Origin: RGIG5270 sp045657185
GTDB lineage: Bacteria; Verrucomicrobiota; Lentisphaeria; Victivallales; Victivallaceae
Assembly (NCBI GenBank): GCA_045657185.1
Contig: JAZOSO010000234.1
Location: 1 to 22,445 of the forward strand
DNA length: 22,445 nucleotides
Reading direction: 5' to 3'
The stretch's first letter is position 1; each line of letters opens with the position of its first letter. The position numbers and the translations under genes are program-made. Of the stretch, positions 14,119-22,092 are shown piece by piece. The notes beneath the pieces were generated by a model. It saw only the letters and a list, made by a program, of their open reading frames with translations. It was not told where the DNA came from and did no database searches.

Positions 14119-15858
14119 ATGAATGTCAAACAAATTTTTCCGCCTGCATCTGACCGTGCGGCATGGGAGGAAATTTGGAAAAAACCGTACACACAGAAAT
14201 TCAAAGATTTTCTGATGGGAAAAGCAGAAGAAATTCTTTCTGCGCCGATTCCGGATACGACAGCTTCTCTTTTTATGGAATATGTCCGCAGCGGCAACCG
14301 CACCCGTTTTCAGGAGCCGTATTATGCCCGCCGTTCAAATATGAGTATTCTTGCAATAGCTGAATGTTTTGAATATCAGGGAAGATTTATTGACAAAATA
14401 ATTGATTACATGTGGGCAATAGTTGCCGAACCTACATGGGTTCTTCCCGCGCACTGCCGGCTTACTGACGACCCGTTTCCTGAATTTCCCGTTGAAACAG
14501 TTGACCTTTTCAGCTCGGAAACAGCAATGGAACTATCTCTGGTAATGAACCTTGTTGAAAAAGAAATTGCCGCAATTTCTCCCAATTTTATAAAACTTGT
14601 AAGAGACAATATCATCCGCCGTATCGCCGTACCTCTGGAAAATGGTCCTGCACCTTTCTGGTTTGAGGGACTCAACAACTGGACTCCGTGGTGCTGCTGC
14701 AACTCACTCGGAGCAATCGTATGGGCATTGAGAGAAGAAAACGAACGGCAGGAAAAACTGATAAATACTTTACATAATTCAGTTAAAAATTACATCCGTC
14801 TCTATCCTGAAGACGGGTTCTGTTTTGAAGGTCCGCTCTACTGGGCAATGTCGCCCGGACAAATGCTTTTCTTTTTTGAACAGCTCGGACAATGGCCGAA
14901 CGACCCGAAAATCAAACTCATGGCGGAATATATTGCTGATACCCGCATGACAGCCGAGTGCAGTATGAATTTCGGTGACTGCGCCTCTAAATGTCTGTTT
15001 TATCCCTGGATGATTTACCGTTTCGGAGAAAAACTTCAGAATGAAACACTCAAAGCAATGGCAATGGAAACACTTGAAAAAACCGAATATGCGACCGTTG
15101 TTGCCAAAACATACAATCTTTTAGCTTTTCTTTTCTGGCTGCCTGAAAAATATGAGAAAAAAGAGACCGCTCTCAAAGAGTTTTCATTCTATGACAAAAC
15201 TCAATTTTTCATCATGCGCAAAAACAGTGCCGCTGTTGCCGCCAAACGCGGTCATGCGTGGAGTCATCATCACATGGATATCGGGCATTTTATGCTCTTT
15301 TTCAAAGAAAAACCCGTTATCATTGACTTCGGTGCACCGGAATATACCAAAGATACATTCAACGAAAACCGTTTCAAAAATCATATTCTCAATAATGAAG
15401 GACACAATGTATTGCACTTCAATAATGCTGCACAATTTACTGAAGTTCCTCCTGCCCCCGGAGCAATGCAATGCGTTGAAGATGAAAATTTTATCCGCTG
15501 CACAATGGATTTAACTACTGCTTATAAACCCGAAGCAAAACTGAAATCCTACATCCGGGAACTTGTTTATGACTGTAATGAACGCACTCTCTCCGTCTGC
15601 GACAAATGGAGCATTGACAATGATACAAATGATATCTATGCCAATTTTTATACCCCCCGTACAGTAACGGCAAAAGACGGAAATCTGCTTATCGGTGATA
15701 TTCGGGTAACTTTGAAAGATTGCGAAGCTGAACTTTCAGAGTTTGTCATCAAAGACCCTGTACAAATCCAAAACTGGGGCAATTCAGTCACGGAAATAAA
15801 AATCCGAAAAAAATCCGCCGCCGAAGACAGCTGGAAACTTGTTTTTGATTTAAAATGA
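14119..15858 (+). CDS. Heparinase II/III-like polysaccharide lyase
   Basis: The 579-residue protein matches the alginate/heparinase lyase plan: an alpha-helical toroid for about 340 residues, then a beta-sandwich. Recognisable sites are NNW at 186-188, EGPLYW with Y241 as a candidate catalytic base, and the histidine-rich metal/active-site motif HHHMD (383-387) in a typical HxxxD-G-F setting. Such enzymes cleave uronic-acid-containing glycans by beta-elimination. No signal peptide is visible, so it likely acts on imported oligosaccharides. An ATG at 14101 overlaps the regulator stop (ATGA), but AAAGGA lies nine bases before the ATG at 14119, which I prefer. The substrate is unknown; the rhamnosidase in the operon suggests a rhamnose-uronate polymer. 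Confidence 0.85.
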   Translation: MNVKQIFPPASDRAAWEEIWKKPYTQKFKDFLMGKAEEILSAPIPDTTASLFMEYVRSGNRTRFQEPYYARRSNMSILAIAECFEYQGRFIDKIIDYMWAIVAEPTWVLPAHCRLTDDPFPEFPVETVDLFSSETAMELSLVMNLVEKEIAAISPNFIKLVRDNIIRRIAVPLENGPAPFWFEGLNNWTPWCCCNSLGAIVWALREENERQEKLINTLHNSVKNYIRLYPEDGFCFEGPLYWAMSPGQMLFFFEQLGQWPNDPKIKLMAEYIADTRMTAECSMNFGDCASKCLFYPWMIYRFGEKLQNETLKAMAMETLEKTEYATVVAKTYNLLAFLFWLPEKYEKKETALKEFSFYDKTQFFIMRKNSAAVAAKRGHAWSHHHMDIGHFMLFFKEKPVIIDFGAPEYTKDTFNENRFKNHILNNEGHNVLHFNNAAQFTEVPPAPGAMQCVEDENFIRCTMDLTTAYKPEAKLKSYIRELVYDCNERTLSVCDKWSIDNDTNDIYANFYTPRTVTAKDGNLLIGDIRVTLKDCEAELSEFVIKDPVQIQNWGNSVTEIKIRKKSAAEDSWKLVFDLK

Positions 15859-15923
15859 ACTATAATAACAAAGAAAGGAAATACACTAATTTGAATTATC
15901 GGAAGTTGAAACAACCAATATCC

Positions 15924-15961
15924 GACCTGTCCGACAGGTCAAATTTATCTGACAAATCAGA
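15924..15961. repeat. Two adjacent palindromes inside the operon
   Basis: GACCTGTC (15924-15931) and GACAGGTC (15933-15940) form an 8-bp hairpin with a single-base centre. TCTGA (15948-15952) and TCAGA (15957-15961) form a second one. They lie in the 142-base gap between the lyase and prepilin-like genes, the longest gap in the operon. Neither is followed by T residues on the plus strand, so they are more likely mRNA-stabilising or repeat elements than terminators. Confidence 0.5.
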
Positions 15962-16000
15962 AAAAAACAACAATCTGAAATAAAACAGAAAGGATTAAAA

Positions 16001-16726
16001 ATGAAAAGTAAACTCAACAAACATGACAGAATTCAAACTATCGGAAGTTTCACTCTTATTGAATTGCTGGTTGTCATCGCTATCATTGCTATTCTTGCAG
16101 GTATGCTTCTGCCTGCTCTCAACAATGCCCGTGAACGCGCCAGAGCCGCAACTTGTGTCAGCAATCTGAAACAGTTAAGTCTGGTCACTATCCTTTACAG
16201 TGATGACAATAACCGCTGGCTTCCCGGTCCCTTCAACAGAAATACATCCGGCAACAGCCCTTACAACTGGCTGGCATGTATGGCATCACAGCAATACATA
16301 AAAGGCAGAAATAAAGATTTGTATTATTATGAAACCAGCGGAGTCGCCGCAACTCAGCATGTTGAAAAATTTCTGCGCTGCCCCAGTGCAACTCCCATGG
16401 GAACAAAATTGTCCGGCTGGTGGAACAGTTTCAGCACAAGTTCTGCAGATTACGGTATCAGCTGTTACAACCGCCGCCCCGGAGCAACATCAACAACCTT
16501 CACCAATGACGGCTACCGTCTGGGTGATACCGACTCTCCGTCACAGAAAATACTTTTTGCAGATGCTCACGGTATTGTATGTTATACAAAAGATGAAGCT
16601 ACTGACAATTACAGAGTCCAGTTCCGTCACAACAAAAAATTCAATGCCGCTATGTCTGACGGCAGTGTAAGAACTTTTGACAACAAAATCACAAACAGTC
16701 AAATCCAGCATCAAATAACATACTGA
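16001..16726 (+). CDS. Prepilin-like protein with H-X9-DG C-terminus
   Basis: The 241-residue protein begins with a type IV prepilin signal: a basic leader of about 16 residues, then FTLIELLVVIAIIAIL with Glu at the +5 position (E21). The residue before Phe is Ser rather than Gly (IGSF), so processing may be after G15 or S16. The C-terminus carries the H-X9-DG pattern (H210 to D220-G221), widespread in pseudopilin-like families of Planctomycetes and Lentisphaerota. AAAGG lies before the ATG. The hydrophobic helix would anchor it in the inner membrane, with a globular domain outside. It sits among glycan-degrading genes, so a role in presenting or binding polysaccharide is possible, but nothing in the sequence proves it. 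Confidence 0.9.
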   Translation: MKSKLNKHDRIQTIGSFTLIELLVVIAIIAILAGMLLPALNNARERARAATCVSNLKQLSLVTILYSDDNNRWLPGPFNRNTSGNSPYNWLACMASQQYIKGRNKDLYYYETSGVAATQHVEKFLRCPSATPMGTKLSGWWNSFSTSSADYGISCYNRRPGATSTTFTNDGYRLGDTDSPSQKILFADAHGIVCYTKDEATDNYRVQFRHNKKFNAAMSDGSVRTFDNKITNSQIQHQITY

Positions 16727-16753
16727 TAAAATAAAATTACAATAAGGTTATAA

Positions 16754-19090
16754 ATGAAAAAATTATTACTCGCAGCAACATTTTTTATGTTTGCTTTTGC
16801 CCTCTTTGCTGATATTATAATCACCGACAAAGGCATAAGCAATCATGTCATCGTCATACCTGACAAATGTTCAGGATATGTACAGAGTGCAGTTTATGAT
16901 ATGCAGAATATTCTGCAGCAGATAACAGGCGTAAAACTGCCCGTCAAAAAAGAAAGCACCGTCAGCGCAGGAACTCATAAAATTTCCGTCGGTAATACAA
17001 ATTACGCAAAACAGCATGTAACTTTTGCCAAAGATGCAAGTTTTGAGGAAATGGCAATCAAAACTCTCGGCAAAGATATCATCATTACAGGTAAATCCGA
17101 TACCGGAATCTGCTTTGCCATTTATGATTTTCTGGAAAATCAATGCGGCTGCCGCTGGTATGATGAATATGTTACCAAAATCCCCGAAAAAGCAACTCTG
17201 ATTGTCAAAGATGTGAATATGCAGCGTGCGCCGTCATTTATTTTCCGCCGCATTTTTACTATGGCACGCAACGCCAATAAAGGCGATAAATTCAGCGGTT
17301 TCCGTCTGAAAGCAACTTACAATGCCATCCCCCGCAGTCCCATGGGACGCCCGACTGACGTTCACTCAATGTATCAATACACCAAAAATTGGCCCAAAGA
17401 AAAACTCTATTTGCTCTCCAAAAATCCCAACGGCAGACGCAACGCACAAAAAGGTTCAATGGGACCCAATACTTGCGTAACTCATCCCGAAGCTGTTGCT
17501 CTTTACAAACAGCAGCTCCGCAAGTTTATTGAACAGGACCGCGCTGACAGCCGCAGAAAAGGTACTGTCCCCCCCACACTTTACAATATCAGTATCAATG
17601 ACTGTTCAGATTATTTCTGCTATTGCGACAGTTGTCAGAAAGTTGTAAAAAAACACGGTGAAGCCGGTTTGCTTATTCATTTTATCAATATGCTTGCCGA
17701 TGATATCGCCAAAGATTATCCCGATATCATAATCCACACCTGTGCTTATTCATTCACTGCACCTCCGCCGAAAACAGACATCAAAGCAAGACCCAATGTT
17801 GCAGTTGAGCTGGCACACAACTCCGGTAATTTTTACGCACCTGTTGCAGAGGATACCAAAGGAAAATTTGCCGCAGATGTCAAAAACTGGGGAAGCAGAA
17901 CAAACATGCTCGGCATTTGGGATTACTGGATTTTTTACTGGGATGTTTTCCCCGCACCTTATCACAATGTGCATCAAATTAAAAAGGATTTGGAATTTTA
18001 CCATAAAAACGGCGTCCGCACCATGCGTATTGAGTCCGAAGGTTTTGACAAGGTCAACTTTTTCAATTTGAAATATTGGCTCGGCTATAAACTTATGGAC
18101 AATCTCAACCAGGATGCTGATGCTCTTATTGCTGAATACATGAATGATTATTACGGTCCTGCCGCTCCTGAAATGAAAGAGTTTATGGACTATGTTGCAA
18201 AACGCCAGGAAGGTAAATTTTCTGAAGTATTCAAAAATAAATTCAATCCCAAATCACGCCCGTGGCTTGACAAGGCTTTTTATGAAAAAGTACAGGCAAT
18301 TTTTGACCGTGCCGAAGCAAAATGCAAGCCCGGTTCAATTCAGCTGAAAAATGTACACCGTGAACGCATCCCCGTTGACCTCAGTCTGCTCTATCTCTAC
18401 GATGAAATCAAACCGGCAATTTCACGCAAAGAACTTGCTGAACGCTATCGCGCTTATGCTCATGAATTTATCAAACTGAGAAAAGTCCCCTCATCCCACG
18501 ATGCCGAAATGCTCCTTGTCAATAACGAAGCGGAAAAATATCTCCGTGCCGAAGAAATAGAAGCCATGAAAAACGGTCCCAAACCGTCATGGGAAATCAC
18601 AAACAAATGGAGCAAACAAGTAATCAAATACGAAACAAGCGGCATCCCCGCAAAACGCAATTTGTTTGTTGAAGCAAAGCGTGAAAACGATATACTTTAT
18701 CTGCGTTTTACCGAATACAATTTTGACACAAAAAAACTCAAAACCGGCAAACGCACTTTCACCGGTGACGACTGGGAATTTTTCCTTGCCGCCGAACGCA
18801 ACTCCGATTATGTTCAATTCCTCGTTGACCCCAAAGGCAGATGCGATATGATTTATAAACATAACGGCAAAGCTGAAGATACCACGTTCAAAGGTGTAAA
18901 AATCAAATCCACCATTGAACCCCGCAAATGGATACTTGATATAGCTATCCCGCTCAAAAATCTGCCAATCAAAAATATCAGATATGCAAACTTCTTCCGC
19001 GGCATCAAAAACGGAGGCTGCTCATGGAGTCCGACTTTCTCACAATCATATCATAACTTTTCCGTTCTCGGAGAGCTGATTTTCAAATAA
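16754..19090 (+). CDS. Secreted DUF4838-type protein with C-terminal CBM9-like domain
   Basis: The 778-residue protein has a Sec signal peptide cleaved after about A19. An alpha-glucuronidase/GH20-like N-domain (about 20-150) precedes a central DUF4838-type region, marked by the cysteine cluster CYCDSC in a NDCSDYF context and by aromatic-rich IWDYWIFYWDVFP. The last 160 residues (WSKQVI... onward) look like a CBM9-type carbohydrate-binding beta-sandwich. DUF4838 proteins are presumed glycan-active, but I know of no settled activity. AAGG precedes the ATG. The protein would act in the periplasm or outside, upstream of the cytoplasmic enzymes of this operon. The architecture is confidently seen; enzymatic function is inferred. 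Confidence 0.82.
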   Translation: MKKLLLAATFFMFAFALFADIIITDKGISNHVIVIPDKCSGYVQSAVYDMQNILQQITGVKLPVKKESTVSAGTHKISVGNTNYAKQHVTFAKDASFEEMAIKTLGKDIIITGKSDTGICFAIYDFLENQCGCRWYDEYVTKIPEKATLIVKDVNMQRAPSFIFRRIFTMARNANKGDKFSGFRLKATYNAIPRSPMGRPTDVHSMYQYTKNWPKEKLYLLSKNPNGRRNAQKGSMGPNTCVTHPEAVALYKQQLRKFIEQDRADSRRKGTVPPTLYNISINDCSDYFCYCDSCQKVVKKHGEAGLLIHFINMLADDIAKDYPDIIIHTCAYSFTAPPPKTDIKARPNVAVELAHNSGNFYAPVAEDTKGKFAADVKNWGSRTNMLGIWDYWIFYWDVFPAPYHNVHQIKKDLEFYHKNGVRTMRIESEGFDKVNFFNLKYWLGYKLMDNLNQDADALIAEYMNDYYGPAAPEMKEFMDYVAKRQEGKFSEVFKNKFNPKSRPWLDKAFYEKVQAIFDRAEAKCKPGSIQLKNVHRERIPVDLSLLYLYDEIKPAISRKELAERYRAYAHEFIKLRKVPSSHDAEMLLVNNEAEKYLRAEEIEAMKNGPKPSWEITNKWSKQVIKYETSGIPAKRNLFVEAKRENDILYLRFTEYNFDTKKLKTGKRTFTGDDWEFFLAAERNSDYVQFLVDPKGRCDMIYKHNGKAEDTTFKGVKIKSTIEPRKWILDIAIPLKNLPIKNIRYANFFRGIKNGGCSWSPTFSQSYHNFSVLGELIFK

Positions 19091-19112
19091 TCTGAAATAA
19101 GGAATAAATAAA

Positions 19113-20006
19113 ATGAACTCAATTCTGTTATCTCTTCTGCTTGCACTTGCCGTCGGCGAGTCTCAAACTTTCAAAGTTGACGACCGCACTGAAGCAAAAG
19201 TTACCGTTCAGCAGGAATCCGTCAAAGTCAACTGGACCTGCAAAGATGACAACATGGTACATATTAAAAAATATTACAAAAATGCCCGTCTGCGCTGGAA
19301 TCTTTTCGCCGGTGAAACCGTTGACTTGTGGTTTTCGCCCCATGCCAGAAAAAACGACAAAAATGTTCTGCCGCCCAACTACCGCGTCATAACCAATCCG
19401 TCAGCAATATTTTTCAACGCATTTCTCGGTGCATCCCGTCCGAATAAAAATTTTGCAAATGCCGTTGCTCTGAATGATGACAACTGGACTGCCGAATGGA
19501 CTATTCCCTATGCCGCACTTGAAACAGGCAACTTCCGCAACCCTGCGGCAAAAAACATCTATTCTCCGGCAAAATTCTGGTCATTTCAATTCAACCGCCG
19601 GAGTGAAGCAGGCGGCAAAAAAACTTACACCAAATCACCGGTTTTTGTCGTGGAAATCCCGCAGGAAGTAATTGCCCCCTATCAACAGATCATGCTCCTT
19701 CATTTCACAGCAAAAAACGGCGAAAAAGCCGGTCAGAGCGTAGTTGATTTCACGCTCAAAAACAATGTCAATACCGCCTTTGAGGGGAAATACAAACTTG
19801 TTCTGCTTGAAGGAAATGATGAAACATTGCTGAAAGAAGAAGCAATTTCTCTGGCGGCAAAAACTGATAAAAAAGTTAATATTACCACCACTCTTCCTGA
19901 AAAAGCTGTTAAATTCGGTGTCAAGGTTTATGTGTACAACAAAGCAGGCGTTCTCGTCCGTGTTTCCCGCGATTATGCAATAGAGAACCCCTGGGTTGAG
20001 TTTTGA
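19113..20006 (+). CDS. Secreted CBM9-like protein
   Basis: The 297-residue product starts with a short hydrophobic signal sequence (MNSILLSLLLALAVG). A CBM9-like fold follows: TVDLWFSPHAR, a central DNWTAEWTIPYAAL segment and FWSFQFNRRS are the kind of strands seen in DOMON/CBM9-like domains. The last 100 residues look like an Ig-like beta-sandwich (QSVVDFTLKNNVNTAFEGKY). AAGGA lies nine bases before the ATG, and the gene begins 22 bases after the previous stop. It probably binds carbohydrate outside the cytoplasm and may assist the DUF4838 protein, whose C-terminal domain it resembles in type. No catalytic residues are recognisable. Confidence 0.7.
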   Translation: MNSILLSLLLALAVGESQTFKVDDRTEAKVTVQQESVKVNWTCKDDNMVHIKKYYKNARLRWNLFAGETVDLWFSPHARKNDKNVLPPNYRVITNPSAIFFNAFLGASRPNKNFANAVALNDDNWTAEWTIPYAALETGNFRNPAAKNIYSPAKFWSFQFNRRSEAGGKKTYTKSPVFVVEIPQEVIAPYQQIMLLHFTAKNGEKAGQSVVDFTLKNNVNTAFEGKYKLVLLEGNDETLLKEEAISLAAKTDKKVNITTTLPEKAVKFGVKVYVYNKAGVLVRVSRDYAIENPWVEF

Positions 20007-20022
20007 TTAAAAGAGGACTTGA

Positions 20023-21819
20023 ATGACAAAATGGATGACTCCGGCAAATGTGCCGGAACAGACTTATGTGACTGTTTACCGCTGCTGTTTTGAAGTCATA
20101 CAAGACACAGTTCTGAATTTCAAATTCAGCGCAGACAACCACGCGCAGCTGTTTCTTGACGGACAATGGCTGATTGACGGTCCCGAACGCGGTGCAGCTG
20201 AATATTGGTATTATCAGAATTGCCGGATTCAGCTGACTGCGGGCAAACATGTACTTGCCGCCCGTGTTATCAGTGTCAAACCGCTTGATGCCAAAGAGCG
20301 CAAATATGCTTATGCTCAAATGTCAATCAGACACGGTTTTTATATTGACGAACCGTCAAACTTGTTGCAGAACTGGGAATATCAGATTGAGAATATCTGT
20401 GAATTTGAAATCCCCTTTCCCGACTGGGGTGCATTTCCCCGCGTGCATCTGACAGCAGATTACAATTCAAATATTTACAAAGGTCAAAACGGTGTATGGC
20501 AATCTGTTGAATATTTTGAAGATGAGCGTATTCTTCACGCTCCTGAACTGCCGCTTATGCGCCATGAAAAAATAGAACCTGTAAAAAAGAGTGATTCTCT
20601 GTATTATTTTGAAAAATACACCTGTGCATGGGCAAATTACCGTTTTTCCGGCAGAGGAACAGTAAAAATCCGCTGGGGTGAAACACCTTATATGACCGCA
20701 GAGTATGACGATGTTATGCTCAAAGGAGTAAAAGGATGCCGCAACGGCAGTTACGTTATCGGCAATTTTGATATATTTGAAGTTGACGGCGAACTTGAAT
20801 GGTATGACTTCTGGTGGCGTGCGGGACATTATCTGGAAATACAAATTGACGGCAATGTAACTTATAAAGCTGAATTTTTCCGTACAGGCTATCCCTACGA
20901 AAAATTTGTTCCCCGCTCAAAACTTGAGGAAATGGCGTTTGAAACATTGCAGGCATGTTCATTTGAAACTTATATGGATTGTCCTTATTATGAGCAAATC
21001 ATGTATATCGGAGACTCCAGACTTGAAGCGTTATGCACCTATCTGCTCACCGATGACCACAGACTTATCCGTAAAGCACTGCGCATGCTGTCACTTTCAC
21101 AGCGTCCTGACGGTTCATTGAATGCACAATATCCGTCATGTTCAATTCAGACAATACCGTCATTTATGCTGATTTGGCTTTTGATGCTCAGTGATTACTA
21201 CAAACATCACGGCGACGACGATTTAGTTGAGGAATTGCGTCCGCGGGCATTGAAACTTCTGGAATATTTCCGCAAAATGACTTCCGACGGACTGCTGGTC
21301 ATTCAAGGCTGGAACTTCCTTGACTGGTGCAGAGAGTGGAAACAAGGTGTACCGCCTGGAAAAGCTGTCAACAGTGCGATGAATCTGCTCTACATCCTTG
21401 CCATGCAGAGAATGGCGGAAATGAATCTTTGCGAAAACCTGGATAAGCAAATTGAATATACTGCAGCAAAAGTCAGAGAAAAATTTTATGATACAGAACG
21501 GTGTTTATATGCCTCAGATATTGATAAAAAATATTTTTCCGAACACGCACAGGCTTTGGCACTGCTGACTCTCGGCGATACTTCTGTAATAAACGGATTG
21601 CAGCATGAAAAACTTGTTCCATGCAGTATCTATTTTTCATACTACTATCTGGAAGCATGTCAGAAATACGGACTCAATGAACTTCTGGAAAAAAGACTTG
21701 ACCGCTGGCGCAGACTCGAAAATGAAGGTTTGACTACTTTCCCCGAAGAATTTGACAACCCGCGCTCAGATTGTCACGCCTGGAGTTCCCATATTCTCAG
21801 CATCCTCCTGAAACAATAA
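20023..21819 (+). CDS. GH78-like alpha-L-rhamnosidase
   Basis: The 598-residue protein has N-terminal beta-sandwich regions (about 1-290) and an (alpha/alpha)6 barrel. The GH78 active site is well kept: D319-C-P-x-x-E324 and D331 have the same spacing as D567, E572 and D579 of the Bacillus sp. GL1 enzyme. F-P-E575 supplies the likely general base, and CHAWSSH follows. These enzymes release L-rhamnose from glycan or glycoside ends. The chain stops just after CHAWSSH, so the C-terminal beta-sandwich of most GH78 enzymes is missing and the protein is short for the family. There is no signal peptide, which implies cytoplasmic action on imported oligosaccharides. AGAGGA lies five bases before the ATG. 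Last gene of the operon. Confidence 0.88.
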   Translation: MTKWMTPANVPEQTYVTVYRCCFEVIQDTVLNFKFSADNHAQLFLDGQWLIDGPERGAAEYWYYQNCRIQLTAGKHVLAARVISVKPLDAKERKYAYAQMSIRHGFYIDEPSNLLQNWEYQIENICEFEIPFPDWGAFPRVHLTADYNSNIYKGQNGVWQSVEYFEDERILHAPELPLMRHEKIEPVKKSDSLYYFEKYTCAWANYRFSGRGTVKIRWGETPYMTAEYDDVMLKGVKGCRNGSYVIGNFDIFEVDGELEWYDFWWRAGHYLEIQIDGNVTYKAEFFRTGYPYEKFVPRSKLEEMAFETLQACSFETYMDCPYYEQIMYIGDSRLEALCTYLLTDDHRLIRKALRMLSLSQRPDGSLNAQYPSCSIQTIPSFMLIWLLMLSDYYKHHGDDDLVEELRPRALKLLEYFRKMTSDGLLVIQGWNFLDWCREWKQGVPPGKAVNSAMNLLYILAMQRMAEMNLCENLDKQIEYTAAKVREKFYDTERCLYASDIDKKYFSEHAQALALLTLGDTSVINGLQHEKLVPCSIYFSYYYLEACQKYGLNELLEKRLDRWRRLENEGLTTFPEEFDNPRSDCHAWSSHILSILLKQ

Positions 21820-21834
21820 GCAATAACGGACACG

Positions 21835-21850
21835 GTCGGACAACTCCGAC
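21835..21850 (+). terminator. Possible weak terminator of the glycan operon
   Basis: GTCGGA (21835-21840) and TCCGAC (21845-21850) form a 6-bp hairpin with a CAAC loop, 16 bases after the rhamnosidase stop. It is followed only by a mixed CT-rich tract. The perfect palindrome TTGCCAAAATTTTGGCAA (21872-21889) lies further on; it has A residues downstream, so it is not a standard plus-strand terminator. Confidence 0.35.
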
Positions 21851-21895
21851 AACTCTATCTCTTTCGAGGGATTGCCAAAATTTTGGCAAAAAAAA

Positions 21896-21971
21896 TGGCA
21901 TCCCCACGGGGATTCGAACCCCGGTTGGCGGGATGAGAACCCGCTGTCCTAGGCCTCTAGACGATAGGGAC
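21896..21971 (-). tRNA. tRNA-Glu, anticodon CTC
   Basis: The 76-base cloverleaf reads on the minus strand, with CCA encoded at 21896-21898. The acceptor GTCCCTA pairs with TGGGGAT (G-T pairs at both ends of the G/C block), followed by discriminator G. The T arm is CCGGGGTTCGAATCCCCG. The anticodon stem GCGGG/CCCGC encloses loop TTCTCAT, giving CTC for the GAG codon. It closely resembles E. coli tRNA-Glu. Eight T residues follow the CCA directly. Confidence 0.95.
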
Positions 21972-21991
21972 GCATATATATTGCATGGTTT

Positions 21992-22019
21992 AATATACTC
22001 TCTTTTTTAAATTTGTCAA
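21992..22019 (-). promoter_or_regulatory. tRNA-Glu promoter
   Basis: On the minus strand a perfect TTGACA (+ strand 22014-22019) and TATATT (21992-21997) are 16 bases apart. The tRNA begins 20 bases after the -10, leaving a short 5' leader for RNase P to remove. Confidence 0.75.
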
Positions 22020-22092
22020 ATAATTAGTTGATTTTTTTTTATTTGAATGTAAATTATAGGGAATATCGTAATTTTTAAATAAGGAGATTTTT

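Noticed and set aside
15891..15983. 30-codon frame with TTG start between lyase and prepilin-like genes
   Set aside because: An AAAGGA lies upstream, but its spacing is long, the start is TTG, and the translation is dominated by the palindromes; no support beyond being open.
21872..21889. Perfect palindrome TTGCCAAAATTTTGGCAA as a terminator
   Set aside because: It has A residues downstream on the plus strand, and on the minus strand the T-run comes before rather than after it, so it is not a standard intrinsic terminator.
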